From Methylobacterium sp. GXS13 (GTDB lineage: Bacteria > Pseudomonadota > Alphaproteobacteria > Rhizobiales > Beijerinckiaceae), in assembly GCF_001455965.1 (NCBI RefSeq), contig NZ_LKKO01000020.1, positions 45,337 through 109,336 on the forward strand: 64,000 bases of DNA, in the 5' to 3' direction. The position numbers were made by a program, and so were the translations under genes. Shown one piece after another: positions 25,943-35,044 of this stretch (position 1 is its first letter; each line of letters begins with the position of its first letter). The notes below the pieces were generated by a model. The model worked only from the letters and a program-made list of their open reading frames with translations. It did no database searches and had not been told where the DNA came from.

Positions 25943-27147
25943 TAGGTCAGCACGCGCAGTTCCCTCCGGATCGGCAGGGCCGAAGACGGCACAAGCTGCG
26001 TCATGAGCACGACCGAGAGATCCTCGGCTGGGTCTATCCAAAAGGCCGTCGAGGCCAAGCCGCCCCAGGCGACCTCGCCGGGCGTGCCGAGGATCTGGGC
26101 CCGGGCAGGGTCGAGCATCACTGAGAAGCCGAGGCCGAAGCCGATCCCGGTGTAGGAAGTCTCAGCGAAGCGTGGCGTGCCCATGGCCGCAAGATCCCCC
26201 GATAAGTGATTGGCCAGCATCAGCGCCACGGTCTTTCGGCCGAGCAATCGATTTCCATCAAGCGTCCCTTGGTTGAGGATCATCCGGCAGAAGCGCTGGT
26301 AATCGGCCGCGGTCGAGACGAGACCGCCGCCGCCCGAGGCGATGGCCGGCGGTTGCGCGAAGACAGTCTCAATGGAATCGTCGAATTGTCTGAGCTGGCG
26401 GGCGCGGTCATACGCGTAGGTCGCGCAGAAGCGCGGCATCAGCTCCGGCCGGACATAAAAGTCGGTGTCGACCATGCCGAGGGGCGCAATGACCTCCTCC
26501 CGCAGGTAGTCGGCGAAGGGGCGCCCGGTGAGAGTGGCCACGTACTGGCCGAGCACGTCGGTGGCGACGCTGTAGTTCCACGCGCTACCCGGCTGGGCCA
26601 ACAGTGGCAGCGCTGCGACCCGTCGGGTCATTTCGGCGAGGCTGCCCTCGCGCGCCAGAAAATCCACGCCGTGCTCGCGATATTGGGCATCGACGAGAGT
26701 CGCCTCCATGAAGCCGTAGGTCAGGCCCGCCGTATGGGTGAGAAGGTCGCGCACTGTGATCGGTCGGCGAGCCGGCTCGGTCTCGATCTTAGACCGGTTG
26801 CCGCCCACGGCGACGCGCATCTCTGCAAACTCCGGCAGCACCCGCGCGACTGCATCGTCGAGCTGGAAGCGGCCTTGCTCATAGAGTTGCATGACGGCCA
26901 CCGAGGTGAGCGGCTTGGTCATCGAGTAGATTCGGGTCACCGTATCCAGGGTGAACGGCGTGGCGCGGGTCAGATCCGCTTGGCCGCAGGCGCGGGCGAA
27001 GGCCACGCGGCCGCGTCGAGCCACGGTGACAGACAGTCCAGCGAGTCGACCGTCTGCAACCAGCCGGTCCATCCAAGGCACGATCCGGGCGAGCCCGTCC
27101 GGGCTGAGGCCTGCACCCTTGGGATCGATCGCAGTCAGCGCACTCAT
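25924..27147 (-). CDS. Serine hydrolase, beta-lactamase family (class C/EstB-like)
   Basis: The 407-residue protein has the nucleophile motif SMTK (in RIYSMTKPLTSVAV), the YSVATDVLG motif corresponding to the YxN tyrosine, and a late glycine-rich segment near VAWGGLASTAFWIDP. This fits the large group of beta-lactamase-like esterases and carboxypeptidases. No signal peptide is evident, so a cytosolic esterase is more likely than a true beta-lactamase. The substrate is unknown. Confidence 0.85.
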   Translation of the reverse strand: MSALTAIDPKGAGLSPDGLARIVPWMDRLVADGRLAGLSVTVARRGRVAFARACGQADLTRATPFTLDTVTRIYSMTKPLTSVAVMQLYEQGRFQLDDAVARVLPEFAEMRVAVGGNRSKIETEPARRPITVRDLLTHTAGLTYGFMEATLVDAQYREHGVDFLAREGSLAEMTRRVAALPLLAQPGSAWNYSVATDVLGQYVATLTGRPFADYLREEVIAPLGMVDTDFYVRPELMPRFCATYAYDRARQLRQFDDSIETVFAQPPAIASGGGGLVSTAADYQRFCRMILNQGTLDGNRLLGRKTVALMLANHLSGDLAAMGTPRFAETSYTGIGFGLGFSVMLDPARAQILGTPGEVAWGGLASTAFWIDPAEDLSVVLMTQLVPSSALPIRRELRVLTYAALND

Positions 27148-27204
27148 GTCGTCTCCTTCGGCCGGTGAGGCTCGATCAGGAGGATAAAGCGCGCTCCGGC
27201 GGGA

Positions 27205-27714
27205 TCACCAGCCCATCGTGCCCGGGCTACCCTTGAACGGGCCAACGATGCCGGGCGTGATCCAGCCGCCGTAGAAGGTCCCCGGCTGGGGCGTGACCCG
27301 TGCGGCTCCCACGAAGCAGGCATCCATCGGCAGGGCATAAAATGCTACATAGCCGGCAATGGCATCGAAACCGGGCGTCGGCTCCGGGTAGGACCAGGCA
27401 GCGCTGGGCGCCAGCCGGTCGCCGCCATGCACGTCGAACAGCACGGCCTGCCCCTTCCACTCGCAAATGCCACCGCGACGCGGACCCGAGAGTACGCCGG
27501 CCGTTACATCACAGGGCGGCAAGTAGTAGGTCGGTGGGTGGGCGGTCTCCAGAACCCGGTAGCCCGCAGTCGTTTCAGCGATCACGGCACCGCCGAGCAC
27601 CACCTGCAATCGCTCCGCCACCCGTTCCAGCCGCGGCGGGCGTGGATAATCCCATACGCTCTCATCGCCGGGGGCGGTCGGGTCGGGGATCGGGCGTGAG
27701 ATCGGTCTAGCCAT
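27205..27714 (-). CDS. DUF427 domain protein
   Basis: The 169-residue protein carries the DUF427 fold: RLQVVLGGAVIAETTAGYRVLETAHPPTYYLPP, then CEWKGQAVLFDV and WSYPEP. These short cytosolic beta-proteins are widespread and have no established role. ATG at 27714 is used. It lies about 60 bases past the serine hydrolase start on the same strand and may be co-transcribed with it. Confidence 0.85.
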   Translation of the reverse strand: MARPISRPIPDPTAPGDESVWDYPRPPRLERVAERLQVVLGGAVIAETTAGYRVLETAHPPTYYLPPCDVTAGVLSGPRRGGICEWKGQAVLFDVHGGDRLAPSAAWSYPEPTPGFDAIAGYVAFYALPMDACFVGAARVTPQPGTFYGGWITPGIVGPFKGSPGTMGW

Positions 27715-27799
27715 GACGTTTCCGGCGTATATCGTGTCCGGTTGAAGCGATAGGTTGAGGCCCATAGCCGTTTCTCGCGCCGTCGTCGCATGCTAGCGC

Positions 27800-28576
27800 G
27801 TGCCGGACGCTTACCGCCCGGGACCGACCGCGATGGACATCGCCCTCTTCCTCGACTTCGATGGAACCCTCGCCGAGATCGCGCCGCGGCCGGATGCCGT
27901 GCTGGTCGAGCCTGGCTTGGTCGAGACCCTCGAACGCCTGCGCGATCGGCTGGGCGGGGCGCTGGCGATCGTGACCGGCCGTCCGGTCACGGTGATCGAC
28001 GGCTTCCTGGGCCCCGCGCGCCTCGATGCGGCTGGGCTTCACGGCGTCGAGCGCCGGGTCGGCGGGGCGCTGTCGGGCGGCCGCGCCGAGGATCATCCGG
28101 AGCTGCGACGGCAGGTGGAGCGCCTGCACACGGAGAGCCGGGGGTTCGACAACGTGCTGATCGAGGACAAGGGCGCCTCGGTGGCGGTGCATTGGCGTCT
28201 CGCGAACCCGGAGGATGCCGGCCGGGCCGAGGCGCTGGTCAGGGACTCGGCCGAGGCCCTCGGGGGAGCCTATCGGCTCCAACTCGGCAAGGCTGTGGGC
28301 GAGATTGTCCCGGCGCAAGCGACCAAGGCTCACGCGATCCGCGCCTTCCTGGAGCAGGCCCCCTATGCCGGCCGCCGGCCGGTCTTCTTCGGCGACGACC
28401 GCACCGATGAGATCGCCTTCGCTTCGGTGGAGGAGGATGGCGGCATCGCCGTCCGGGTCGGCGACGGCGACACCGTGGCGAGCCGCCGTCTGCCCGACCC
28501 GGCCGACGTCCGCGCCCTCCTGCGGGACTGGGCGGAGCGCGGCACGATCGATCCCGAGGCCCTGCCTTCGGCCTGA
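27800..28576 (+). CDS. otsB: Trehalose-6-phosphate phosphatase
   Basis: This HAD-family phosphatase removes phosphate from trehalose 6-phosphate. It has motif I FLDFDGTLAEIAP with the nucleophile and acid aspartates, motif II IVTGRPV, and a C-terminal motif III/IV region with FFGDDRTDEIAF. It has about 258 residues with GTG at 27800, or 247 with ATG at 27833. The synthase otsA is not in the window; the neighbour downstream is glucokinase, so the pair may channel sugar in trehalose and glucose metabolism. Confidence 0.9.
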   Translation: MPDAYRPGPTAMDIALFLDFDGTLAEIAPRPDAVLVEPGLVETLERLRDRLGGALAIVTGRPVTVIDGFLGPARLDAAGLHGVERRVGGALSGGRAEDHPELRRQVERLHTESRGFDNVLIEDKGASVAVHWRLANPEDAGRAEALVRDSAEALGGAYRLQLGKAVGEIVPAQATKAHAIRAFLEQAPYAGRRPVFFGDDRTDEIAFASVEEDGGIAVRVGDGDTVASRRLPDPADVRALLRDWAERGTIDPEALPSA

Positions 28577-28656
28577 GGCCGCCCTATCCTTCGTTAGACG
28601 ACGGTAGGCACGTGTCCTGCCTAGCGTGAGCCAGCTCAGGAAAAGGCCCTTCGTCG

Positions 28657-29664
28657 ATGTTCGAGTTTCCGGTTCTGATCGGTGACATCGGTGGCACGAA
28701 CGCCCGTTTCGGCCTGATCGCCGAGAAGGGTGCCGAGCCCCAGCTTCTCTCGCACGAAGCGACCGCCGACCATCCAGATCCGTCGCACGCCATCAAGGCG
28801 GCGCTGGCCAAGGGCGGCGATGCTCTGCCGCCGCCGCGCTCGACCATCCTGGCGATGGGCGGGCGGGTCGATGGGCCGGAGCCCCAACTCACCAACGCGC
28901 ATTGGCGGATTGGCGGCGAGCGCATCGCGAAGGATTTCGGGCTCTCCTCGGCGGTGGTGGTGAACGACTACGTGCCCGTCGCGGCCGGCGCGGCCGATAT
29001 CGAGCCCCACGACCTCACGCCGGTCGGGCCCAGTCCGACGATACCGGGCGGCGCCCGGGTCGTGCTCGGGCCTGGCACCGGCTTCGGGGCGGCGGCCCTG
29101 GTGCCCTACTCAGCCCACCTCGCCATCGTCTCCACCGAGGCCGGCCACACCGATTTCGGCCCAGCGGACGCATTCGAGGAGAAAGTCTGGCACGCGCTGG
29201 AGCGCGTGGAGGAGCGCATCACCGTCGAGGCAGTATTGTCGGGGCCGGGCCTCGCGCGGCTGCATGCGGCGGTGGCGCATGTCCGCTCCGGCCAGCCGCA
29301 CGAGAAGCTCGATCCGGCAGCCGTGACCGAGGCTGGGCTCAACGCTTCGGACCCGCACGCCGCGGAAGCTTTGGAGCTGTTCGGCCGACTGCTCGGCCGG
29401 GTCTGCGGCGACCTCGCCCTGACCTTCCTCGCTACCAGCGGCGTCTATATCGGCGGCGGCATTGCGCCCCGCATCGTTAAGGTGCTGGAGGAGAGCGGGT
29501 TTCGCGAGGCGTTTGAGCGCAAGGCGCCGTTCGCCGAGATGATGCGCCAGATCCCCACCAGCGTCATCACCGTCCACGATCCGGCCTTCAAGGGCCTGGC
29601 CGCCCTCGCCAACGAGGGCCGGCGCTTCGTTTACCACGGGCAGGTTTGGCGGAAGGAGAGCTGA
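28657..29664 (+). CDS. glk: Glucokinase
   Basis: The 335-residue enzyme is of the bacterial ROK-less glucokinase group and phosphorylates glucose with ATP. It has the N-terminal phosphate-binding LIGDIGGTNARFGL, the sugar-site VVVNDYVP, the second phosphate loop VLGPGTGFGAAALV, STEAGHTDF, and the adenosine motif GGGIAPR. The length is normal. It lies about 80 bases after otsB in the same direction and converges with an MFS gene across a hairpin. Confidence 0.95.
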   Translation: MFEFPVLIGDIGGTNARFGLIAEKGAEPQLLSHEATADHPDPSHAIKAALAKGGDALPPPRSTILAMGGRVDGPEPQLTNAHWRIGGERIAKDFGLSSAVVVNDYVPVAAGAADIEPHDLTPVGPSPTIPGGARVVLGPGTGFGAAALVPYSAHLAIVSTEAGHTDFGPADAFEEKVWHALERVEERITVEAVLSGPGLARLHAAVAHVRSGQPHEKLDPAAVTEAGLNASDPHAAEALELFGRLLGRVCGDLALTFLATSGVYIGGGIAPRIVKVLEESGFREAFERKAPFAEMMRQIPTSVITVHDPAFKGLAALANEGRRFVYHGQVWRKES

Positions 29665-29672
29665 CAGAGCTT

Positions 29673-29701
29673 CGTCAGGCGGCCCGCAGGGCCACCTGAC
29701 G
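29673..29701. terminator. Bidirectional hairpin between glk and MFS gene
   Basis: A 13-bp stem with one mismatch (29673-29685 and 29689-29701) and a three-base loop sits between two convergent stop codons. No T-run follows. Confidence 0.5.
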
Positions 29702-29714
29702 GCTCCCGAGGCGT

Positions 29715-31187
29715 CTACGCCGCCGCCAGCGGCTTCGACACGTCCTCCAGGGACTTGCCCTCCGCGGCCGTACCCCAGACCCCGCCGACCACCGCGGCGA
29801 TCAGCATGAGCGCTGCGCCGATCCCGTAGCCGAACAGCACCCAGTCCCGGGAGCCGGTCTCGACCAGGCTGCCGAACAGGAGCGGCCCGGAGACGCCACC
29901 GATCCCGGTGCCGACCGCGTAGAAGGCAGCAATGGCGAGCGCCCGTATCTCGAGTGGGAAGGTCTCGGAAACGGTGAGGTAGGCCGAACTCGCCGCGGCG
30001 GACGCGAAGAAGAATACGACCATCCACGCCGCGGTCTGCCCCACCGGCCCGACCACGTCGAGGCGGAACAGCAGGCCCACGGCGACCAGCAGCACCGCGG
30101 AGATCCCGTAGGTGAAGGCGATCATCTGGCGCCGGCCGATCGTGTCGAACAATCGTCCGAGCAGCAGCGGTCCCAGGAACGATCCGAGCGCGAAGGGCAG
30201 CAGGTACCAGCCGACGCTGTTGCCCGGCACGGCGTAGAATCGCTCCAGCACCAGCGCGTAGGTGAAGAACAGCGCGTTGTAGAAGAACGCTTGCGCGACC
30301 ATCAGGGCGAGGCCAACCATCGTGGCCAGCCGGTTCGTGACGAACAGGGCGTGGAACACCTCCGATAGTGGGGTGTGGCTGCGCGTGCGGACCTTCATGC
30401 GCTTGCTGTCGTCGACCGGCGGCAGGGTGACGCCCTCGTCGGTGAAGCGTTTCTCGATCCCGGTGACGACCCGGTCAGCCTCCGCGGCGTAGCCGTGCGT
30501 GGCGAGCCAGCGCGGGCTCTCAGGGATCCAGGTGCGCAGCAACAGGATCACCAGGCCGATGGCGCCGCCGGTGAAGAAGGCCACCCGCCAGCCCCAGGCC
30601 GGATCGATCACCTCGGGCCGCAGCAGCACGATCGACATGAACGAGCCCAGCGCGGCGCCGATCCAGAACGAGCCGTTGATAACGAGGTTGGTCCAGCCGC
30701 GCACCCGGGCCGGGACCAGCTCCTGGATGGTCGAGTTGATCGCCGTGTACTCGCCGCCGATCCCTGCGCCGGTGAAGAAGCGGAAGACGCAGAAGCTCGC
30801 GACATTCCAGGACAAGCCCGTGGCCGCGGTGGCGATCAGGTAGAGAGCGAGCGTGATGAAGAACAGCTTCTTGCGGCCGATCCGGTCGGTCAGCCAGCCG
30901 AAGCCCAGCGCGCCGGTGACCGCGCCGACGAGGTAGCAGGAGGCGGCCAGCCCGACATCGAACTCCGAGAACGACATGGGCGGCTGGCGCAGGGCGCCCA
31001 CCAGGGAGCCGGCCAGCGTCACTTCCAGCCCGTCGAGAACCCAGGTGATGCCGAGCGCCACGATGACGAGCACGTGGAAGCGGCCCCAGGGCAGCCGATC
31101 CAGGCGTGCGGAAATGTCGGTGTCGATGACGCGGCCGATCTCCGCGCGCTCGGGTGTCCCGGCGCTTCCCTCTACCTTGCTCGCCAT
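29715..31187 (-). CDS. MFS transporter, sugar-porter/metabolite-H+ symporter type
   Basis: The 490-residue membrane protein has 12 predicted helices. It has the MFS loop motif GWLTDRIGRKKLFF, the sugar-porter-type PESPRWLATHG before the central loop, and LFDTIGRRQM in the second half. These place it near sugar porters and aromatic acid or metabolite symporters. Convergence with glk is suggestive only; the substrate is not known. About 160 bases without a gene lie upstream. Confidence 0.82.
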   Translation of the reverse strand: MASKVEGSAGTPERAEIGRVIDTDISARLDRLPWGRFHVLVIVALGITWVLDGLEVTLAGSLVGALRQPPMSFSEFDVGLAASCYLVGAVTGALGFGWLTDRIGRKKLFFITLALYLIATAATGLSWNVASFCVFRFFTGAGIGGEYTAINSTIQELVPARVRGWTNLVINGSFWIGAALGSFMSIVLLRPEVIDPAWGWRVAFFTGGAIGLVILLLRTWIPESPRWLATHGYAAEADRVVTGIEKRFTDEGVTLPPVDDSKRMKVRTRSHTPLSEVFHALFVTNRLATMVGLALMVAQAFFYNALFFTYALVLERFYAVPGNSVGWYLLPFALGSFLGPLLLGRLFDTIGRRQMIAFTYGISAVLLVAVGLLFRLDVVGPVGQTAAWMVVFFFASAAASSAYLTVSETFPLEIRALAIAAFYAVGTGIGGVSGPLLFGSLVETGSRDWVLFGYGIGAALMLIAAVVGGVWGTAAEGKSLEDVSKPLAAA

Positions 31188-31346
31188 GCCTGCGCGTCCT
31201 CCCGTCGTGTTCGTTTACCGTGCCTCAAGACCCGGTGTTTACCGCAACTCGACGCAGGTGTTGGGAACAGGTTGGGAATCGATTCGGTTCGATCCCGTCT
31301 TCATCCCCGACGAGCAGAGCTAGCGTGTCCACGCGAGTTTCCTGCC

Positions 31347-31637
31347 ATGTCCGCCTCATCGCCTCGATCACGGCCCCTGCGCCGGTCCCGTCACGCCCTG
31401 CTTGCCGTCGTCACGCTGGCCGGGCTTGCCACCGTGCCGACCGAGGGCGCGGACCGGCATCTCGAGCGGCCGAAGCCGCCGGTTCCGATGGCGAGCGCCG
31501 AGCGCTGGCGCCTGCGGCCCACCGAGGTGGCGGTGCCAGTCACCACCGGCAGCCTGCGCAAGCGCGTCACGACTGCGATCCCCGAAGAGCGGCGCCACGT
31601 CCGCTTCGTCTATCCGGCGCTCGTCGAGGCGCGCTGA
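31347..31637 (+). CDS. Small exported hypothetical protein
   Basis: The 96-residue protein has a basic N-terminus followed by a hydrophobic segment (ALLAVVTLAGLATVPT), which looks like a signal peptide with cleavage near EGA. The rest is charged, with several RxR and proline-rich parts. No family is recognised. It lies about 100 bases before the hydroxyacid dehydrogenase gene. Confidence 0.5.
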   Translation: MSASSPRSRPLRRSRHALLAVVTLAGLATVPTEGADRHLERPKPPVPMASAERWRLRPTEVAVPVTTGSLRKRVTTAIPEERRHVRFVYPALVEAR

Positions 31638-31737
31638 CCGCGGAGGGTTGCCAGACTTGGCGAGCGCGCCCCGGGCAGGCACAGCGCCTGCATCGCTCTC
31701 GGATGGGCGTGGCCTGAGACGCGTGTGGAGTTCGAGG

Positions 31738-32679
31738 ATGGCGGAGGTTGTCGCGCTGGTCGGTTGCAAGGGCCCGGCGCAGGAGGCGGAATATCTGCAG
31801 ATCCTGTCGGCCGCGATGCCCGGAGAGCGGCTGGTCCCGTTCCGCCGGATGACGGATGCGGAGCGCGCGGGCGCGCAGGTCGCCATCGTAGCGAATCCGG
31901 ATCCCGCCGAAGTCGCCGCCCTGCCGGGCCTCGTCTGGGTGCAGAGCCTGTGGGCTGGCGTCGAGAAGCTCGTCGGCGTCTTCGACCGGCCGCTTCCGAT
32001 CATCCGGCTGGTCGACCGGGAGATGGCTCGCACCATGGCCGAAGCGGTGCTGGCCTGGACCTACTATCTTCAGCGCGACATGCCGGCCTATGCGAGCCAG
32101 CAGCGCGAGCGGCTCTGGCAGCCACATCCGTACCGGAAGCCTACCGACACGACGGTCGGCCTGCTTGGCCTCGGCGCGCTCGGCAGCGCGGCGGCCGAAC
32201 GGCTCACGGACGCCGGGTTCTGCGTCGAGGCTTGGAGTCGCACCCCCAAGACCGTGACGGGGATCGACACGGTCCATGGCGCCGATGGCCTCCTGGCGAT
32301 GCTCGGGCACTGCGACATCCTCGTCTGCATCGTGCCCCTCACGCCGGAGACACGCGGCCTCGTGAACGCCGCACGGCTCGCTGCACTCAAGCCCGGGGCG
32401 GCGCTGATCAACTTCGCCCGCGGCCCGATCGTCGTCACCGAGGACCTGATCGCGGCGCTGGATTCCGGCCATCTGTCGCATGCGGTGCTCGACGTGTTCG
32501 ACGTCGAGCCGCTGCCGGCCCAGTCTCCGCTCTGGGCCCATCCGGCCGTGACCGTGCTGCCGCACATCTCCGGCCCCACCGACATGGACTCGGCCGCCGC
32601 TACCGTGGCGGCCAATTTGCGCGAATACCGCACCACCGGGCAGCCTCCGCAGGGTGTCGATGCCGGGCGGGGGTATTAG
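31738..32679 (+). CDS. D-2-hydroxyacid dehydrogenase (glyoxylate/hydroxypyruvate reductase A-like)
   Basis: The 313-residue NAD(P)-dependent enzyme has the Rossmann motif TVGLLGLGALGSAAAERL, the substrate arginine in INFARGPIVV, the acidic residue in VFDVEPLPAQSPLW and the catalytic histidine in LPHISGPT. This is the GhrA-like layout. It would reduce glyoxylate or hydroxypyruvate, which fits methylotroph serine-cycle metabolism, but other 2-oxoacids are possible. It ends three bases before a convergent CoA-transferase gene. Confidence 0.85.
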   Translation: MAEVVALVGCKGPAQEAEYLQILSAAMPGERLVPFRRMTDAERAGAQVAIVANPDPAEVAALPGLVWVQSLWAGVEKLVGVFDRPLPIIRLVDREMARTMAEAVLAWTYYLQRDMPAYASQQRERLWQPHPYRKPTDTTVGLLGLGALGSAAAERLTDAGFCVEAWSRTPKTVTGIDTVHGADGLLAMLGHCDILVCIVPLTPETRGLVNAARLAALKPGAALINFARGPIVVTEDLIAALDSGHLSHAVLDVFDVEPLPAQSPLWAHPAVTVLPHISGPTDMDSAAATVAANLREYRTTGQPPQGVDAGRGY

Positions 32680-32682
32680 AGT

Positions 32683-34662
32683 TTAAGCCGCCGAGGCGAC
32701 CGCTGGGGAGATCCGCTTGCGGGCCTTCTTGTCGGTGCTACCGAGGAATGCCTGAGCCTCCTCCTTGCGCTCGAACACGTGGGGAGCGACGCCGCGCTTC
32801 GTCAGGGCTTCCTCCATCTTCAGACGCAGGAACGCGCTGGTGACGTAGCGGGTCGTGGTGGCGTAGTAGTTGGCCTGGAGATACTGGATCATCCCGGCAT
32901 AATCGTCGATCAGGTTCTCGTTGAGCCGGAAGCCGTCGTGGTTGATCACGGCGTTGACCCGCTGGCCAGCCTTGCGGCAGGCCCCGACGATGGTCATGCG
33001 CAGCTCGTCCATGTCGCTCTTCACCCGGCAATACCAGCCTTCGAGGTTGATGAAGAGGATGTTGCGCTCGCCGTCGTAGCTGATGCGCGAGGCCAGATCG
33101 AGATTGAGCAGATCGGAGAGCAACTCCATCGGTTCGTCGCGGAAGATGCGCGGGTCCATCGGCACCGGATTGCGCACCACCGGCTTGAAATCCATGTGGG
33201 CGAGGATGTCGCGGTCGATGTCGATACCGGGCGCCACCTCGATCAGTTCAAGGCCGTCGGCGGTGAGCTGGAAGACGCAGCGCTCGGTCACGTAGAGGAC
33301 CGGCTGCGCCCGTTCGACCGCATAGGGCCCCGAGAAGGTGTTCTGCTGGACCTGGGTCACGAACTTGCGGGACCGGCCCTCGCTGACGATCCGGACCACG
33401 CCGTCGTCCACGGCAATCTCCAGCCCGCCCGCCGTGAAGGTCCCGGCGAACACCACCGTGCGGGCGTTCTGCGAGATGTTGATGAAGCCGCCGCAGCCGT
33501 TGAGCTTGCCGCCGAACTTCGAGGTGTTGACGTTGCCGGCCACGTCGCACTCGGCCATGCCGAGGCAGGTCATGTCGAGGCCGCCGCCGTCGTAGAAGTC
33601 GAACATCTGGTTCTGATCGATGATGCAGTCGGCGTTCGTAGCCGCGCCGAAGCTGGACCCGGAGGCCAGCACCCCCCGCACCGCCCCGGCCTCGGTGGTG
33701 AGCGTGATGTAGGGGGTGATCTTCTCCTCGTTGGCCACCGACGAGATGCCCTCCGGCGCGCCGACACCGAGATTGACGACGCCGTTCGGCGGCAGCTCGA
33801 AGGCGGCCCGGCGGGCGATGATCTTGCGCTCGTTGAGCGGCATCCGCTTGATGCCGGTGACCGGGACGCGGATCTCGCCGGCCAAAGCGGCGTCGTGCAT
33901 GACGCCGTAATTCATCCGGTGCATCTCGGGCTCGGCGACCACGACGCAATCGACCAGGATGCCGGGGACGCGCACGTCCTTGGGCAGCAGATAGCCGTCT
34001 TCGACGATGCGCTCGACCTGAGCGATGACGATGCCACCGTTGTTCCGGGCCGCCATGGCCTGGGCCAGGCAATCGAGGGTCAGCGCTTCCTTCTCGTAAG
34101 AGAGGTTGCCCGACGGGTCGGCCGAGGTGGCGCGGATGAAGGCCACGTCGATCTTGGTGGCGGTGTAGAACAGCCACTCCTCGCCATCGACCTCCACCAG
34201 CTTGACGATGTCCTCGGTGGTCAGGCTGTTGACCTTGGCGCCCCCATGGCGCGGATCGACATAAGTCTGCAGCCCGACCTTCGAAAACAGGCCGGGCTGG
34301 CCCGCCGCCCCGGCCCGGTAGAGCTGCGAGATTACCCCTTGGGGCAGATTGTAGCCGCGGATCAGGTTGTTCTGCGCGGCCTGCGCGACCTTCGGCATCC
34401 GGCCGAAATTGGCGGCGATGACTCGGGAGAGCAGGCCGTCGTGATGCAGGCGGCCGGTGCCAAGGCCTTTGCTGTCACCCGCACCCGCGGTCATGATCAG
34501 GGTCAGACCCCGGGGCGAGCCGGTCTCGACGAAGCGCTTCTCCAGGGCGGCGTGCAACGCCTCCGGGATGCAACTCTGGACGAAGCCCGTGGTGGTCACG
34601 ACGTCGTTCACGCGGATCAGCGCGATCGCTTCGTCCGCCGTAATGACCTTGTTCTTCCTCAT
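32683..34662 (-). CDS. Acyl-CoA:acetate/3-ketoacid CoA-transferase with C-terminal extension
   Basis: The 659-residue protein contains both CoA-transferase halves in one chain. The alpha-like part is at residues 1-270 and the beta-like part follows it, with the catalytic glutamate in TLTTEAGAVRG and the glycine loop GVGAPEGIS. This matches YdiF/propionate CoA-transferase-type enzymes, which are about 520 residues long. The extra C-terminal 130 residues have alternating strands and helices (NILFINLEGWYCRVK) resembling a STAS-like fold. ATG at 34662 follows GGGAGGA. The acyl substrate is unknown. Confidence 0.85.
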   Translation of the reverse strand: MRKNKVITADEAIALIRVNDVVTTTGFVQSCIPEALHAALEKRFVETGSPRGLTLIMTAGAGDSKGLGTGRLHHDGLLSRVIAANFGRMPKVAQAAQNNLIRGYNLPQGVISQLYRAGAAGQPGLFSKVGLQTYVDPRHGGAKVNSLTTEDIVKLVEVDGEEWLFYTATKIDVAFIRATSADPSGNLSYEKEALTLDCLAQAMAARNNGGIVIAQVERIVEDGYLLPKDVRVPGILVDCVVVAEPEMHRMNYGVMHDAALAGEIRVPVTGIKRMPLNERKIIARRAAFELPPNGVVNLGVGAPEGISSVANEEKITPYITLTTEAGAVRGVLASGSSFGAATNADCIIDQNQMFDFYDGGGLDMTCLGMAECDVAGNVNTSKFGGKLNGCGGFINISQNARTVVFAGTFTAGGLEIAVDDGVVRIVSEGRSRKFVTQVQQNTFSGPYAVERAQPVLYVTERCVFQLTADGLELIEVAPGIDIDRDILAHMDFKPVVRNPVPMDPRIFRDEPMELLSDLLNLDLASRISYDGERNILFINLEGWYCRVKSDMDELRMTIVGACRKAGQRVNAVINHDGFRLNENLIDDYAGMIQYLQANYYATTTRYVTSAFLRLKMEEALTKRGVAPHVFERKEEAQAFLGSTDKKARKRISPAVASAA

Positions 34663-35044
34663 GAAGCCCACGATCCTCCCTCCGGCCCGGATGTCCGGCC
34701 GGCTTCGGTGCCGACCGTCCCCGAGTCTGTTACGGGCCGGCGGTGCGGAGCCCGTAGGGTTCCGGCGCACGGTCGACCAAATTTCTGACCGTCCGTTCTG
34801 TTGCGCCGCATCAAAGATTTGCGGCATTGCAGTACAAACAAGTCCGTTACATCATGCTAACCCATAATGAGCCGGAGGTGCTGCTGAAAAAGTCTTCGGC
34901 GTAAGATCAGAAAAATTGTGCAGCTCCATCGCATGCGAGGGCCGGCCGCACGAGATCTTCCCCGCGCTCAGGCGGTCCAGGACCAAAGACGAGATTGGGG
35001 TGATCGACAGCCTCGGCCGTCGCCGCGCAGGCAGCCTGGATTTA
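34663..35044. other. Intergenic region between CoA-transferase and leuA
   Basis: About 380 bases with no supported gene. The part from 34780 to 34920 is AT-richer and should hold the CoA-transferase promoter. It includes an inverted repeat at 34805-34825. The rest, up to the leuA stop, shows no clear signal. Confidence 0.5.
34805..34825. promoter_or_regulatory. Inverted repeat upstream of the CoA-transferase gene
   Basis: GCCGCA (34805-34810) and TGCGGC (34820-34825) are separated by nine AT-rich bases, in the likely promoter region. It is a possible operator for an unknown regulator. Confidence 0.3.

Noticed and set aside
32779..34788. A 669-codon open frame on the plus strand opposite the CoA-transferase gene
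   Set aside because: The minus strand encodes a clear enzyme with catalytic motifs. The opposite translation is rich in H, D, G and V, typical of antisense frames in GC-rich DNA.
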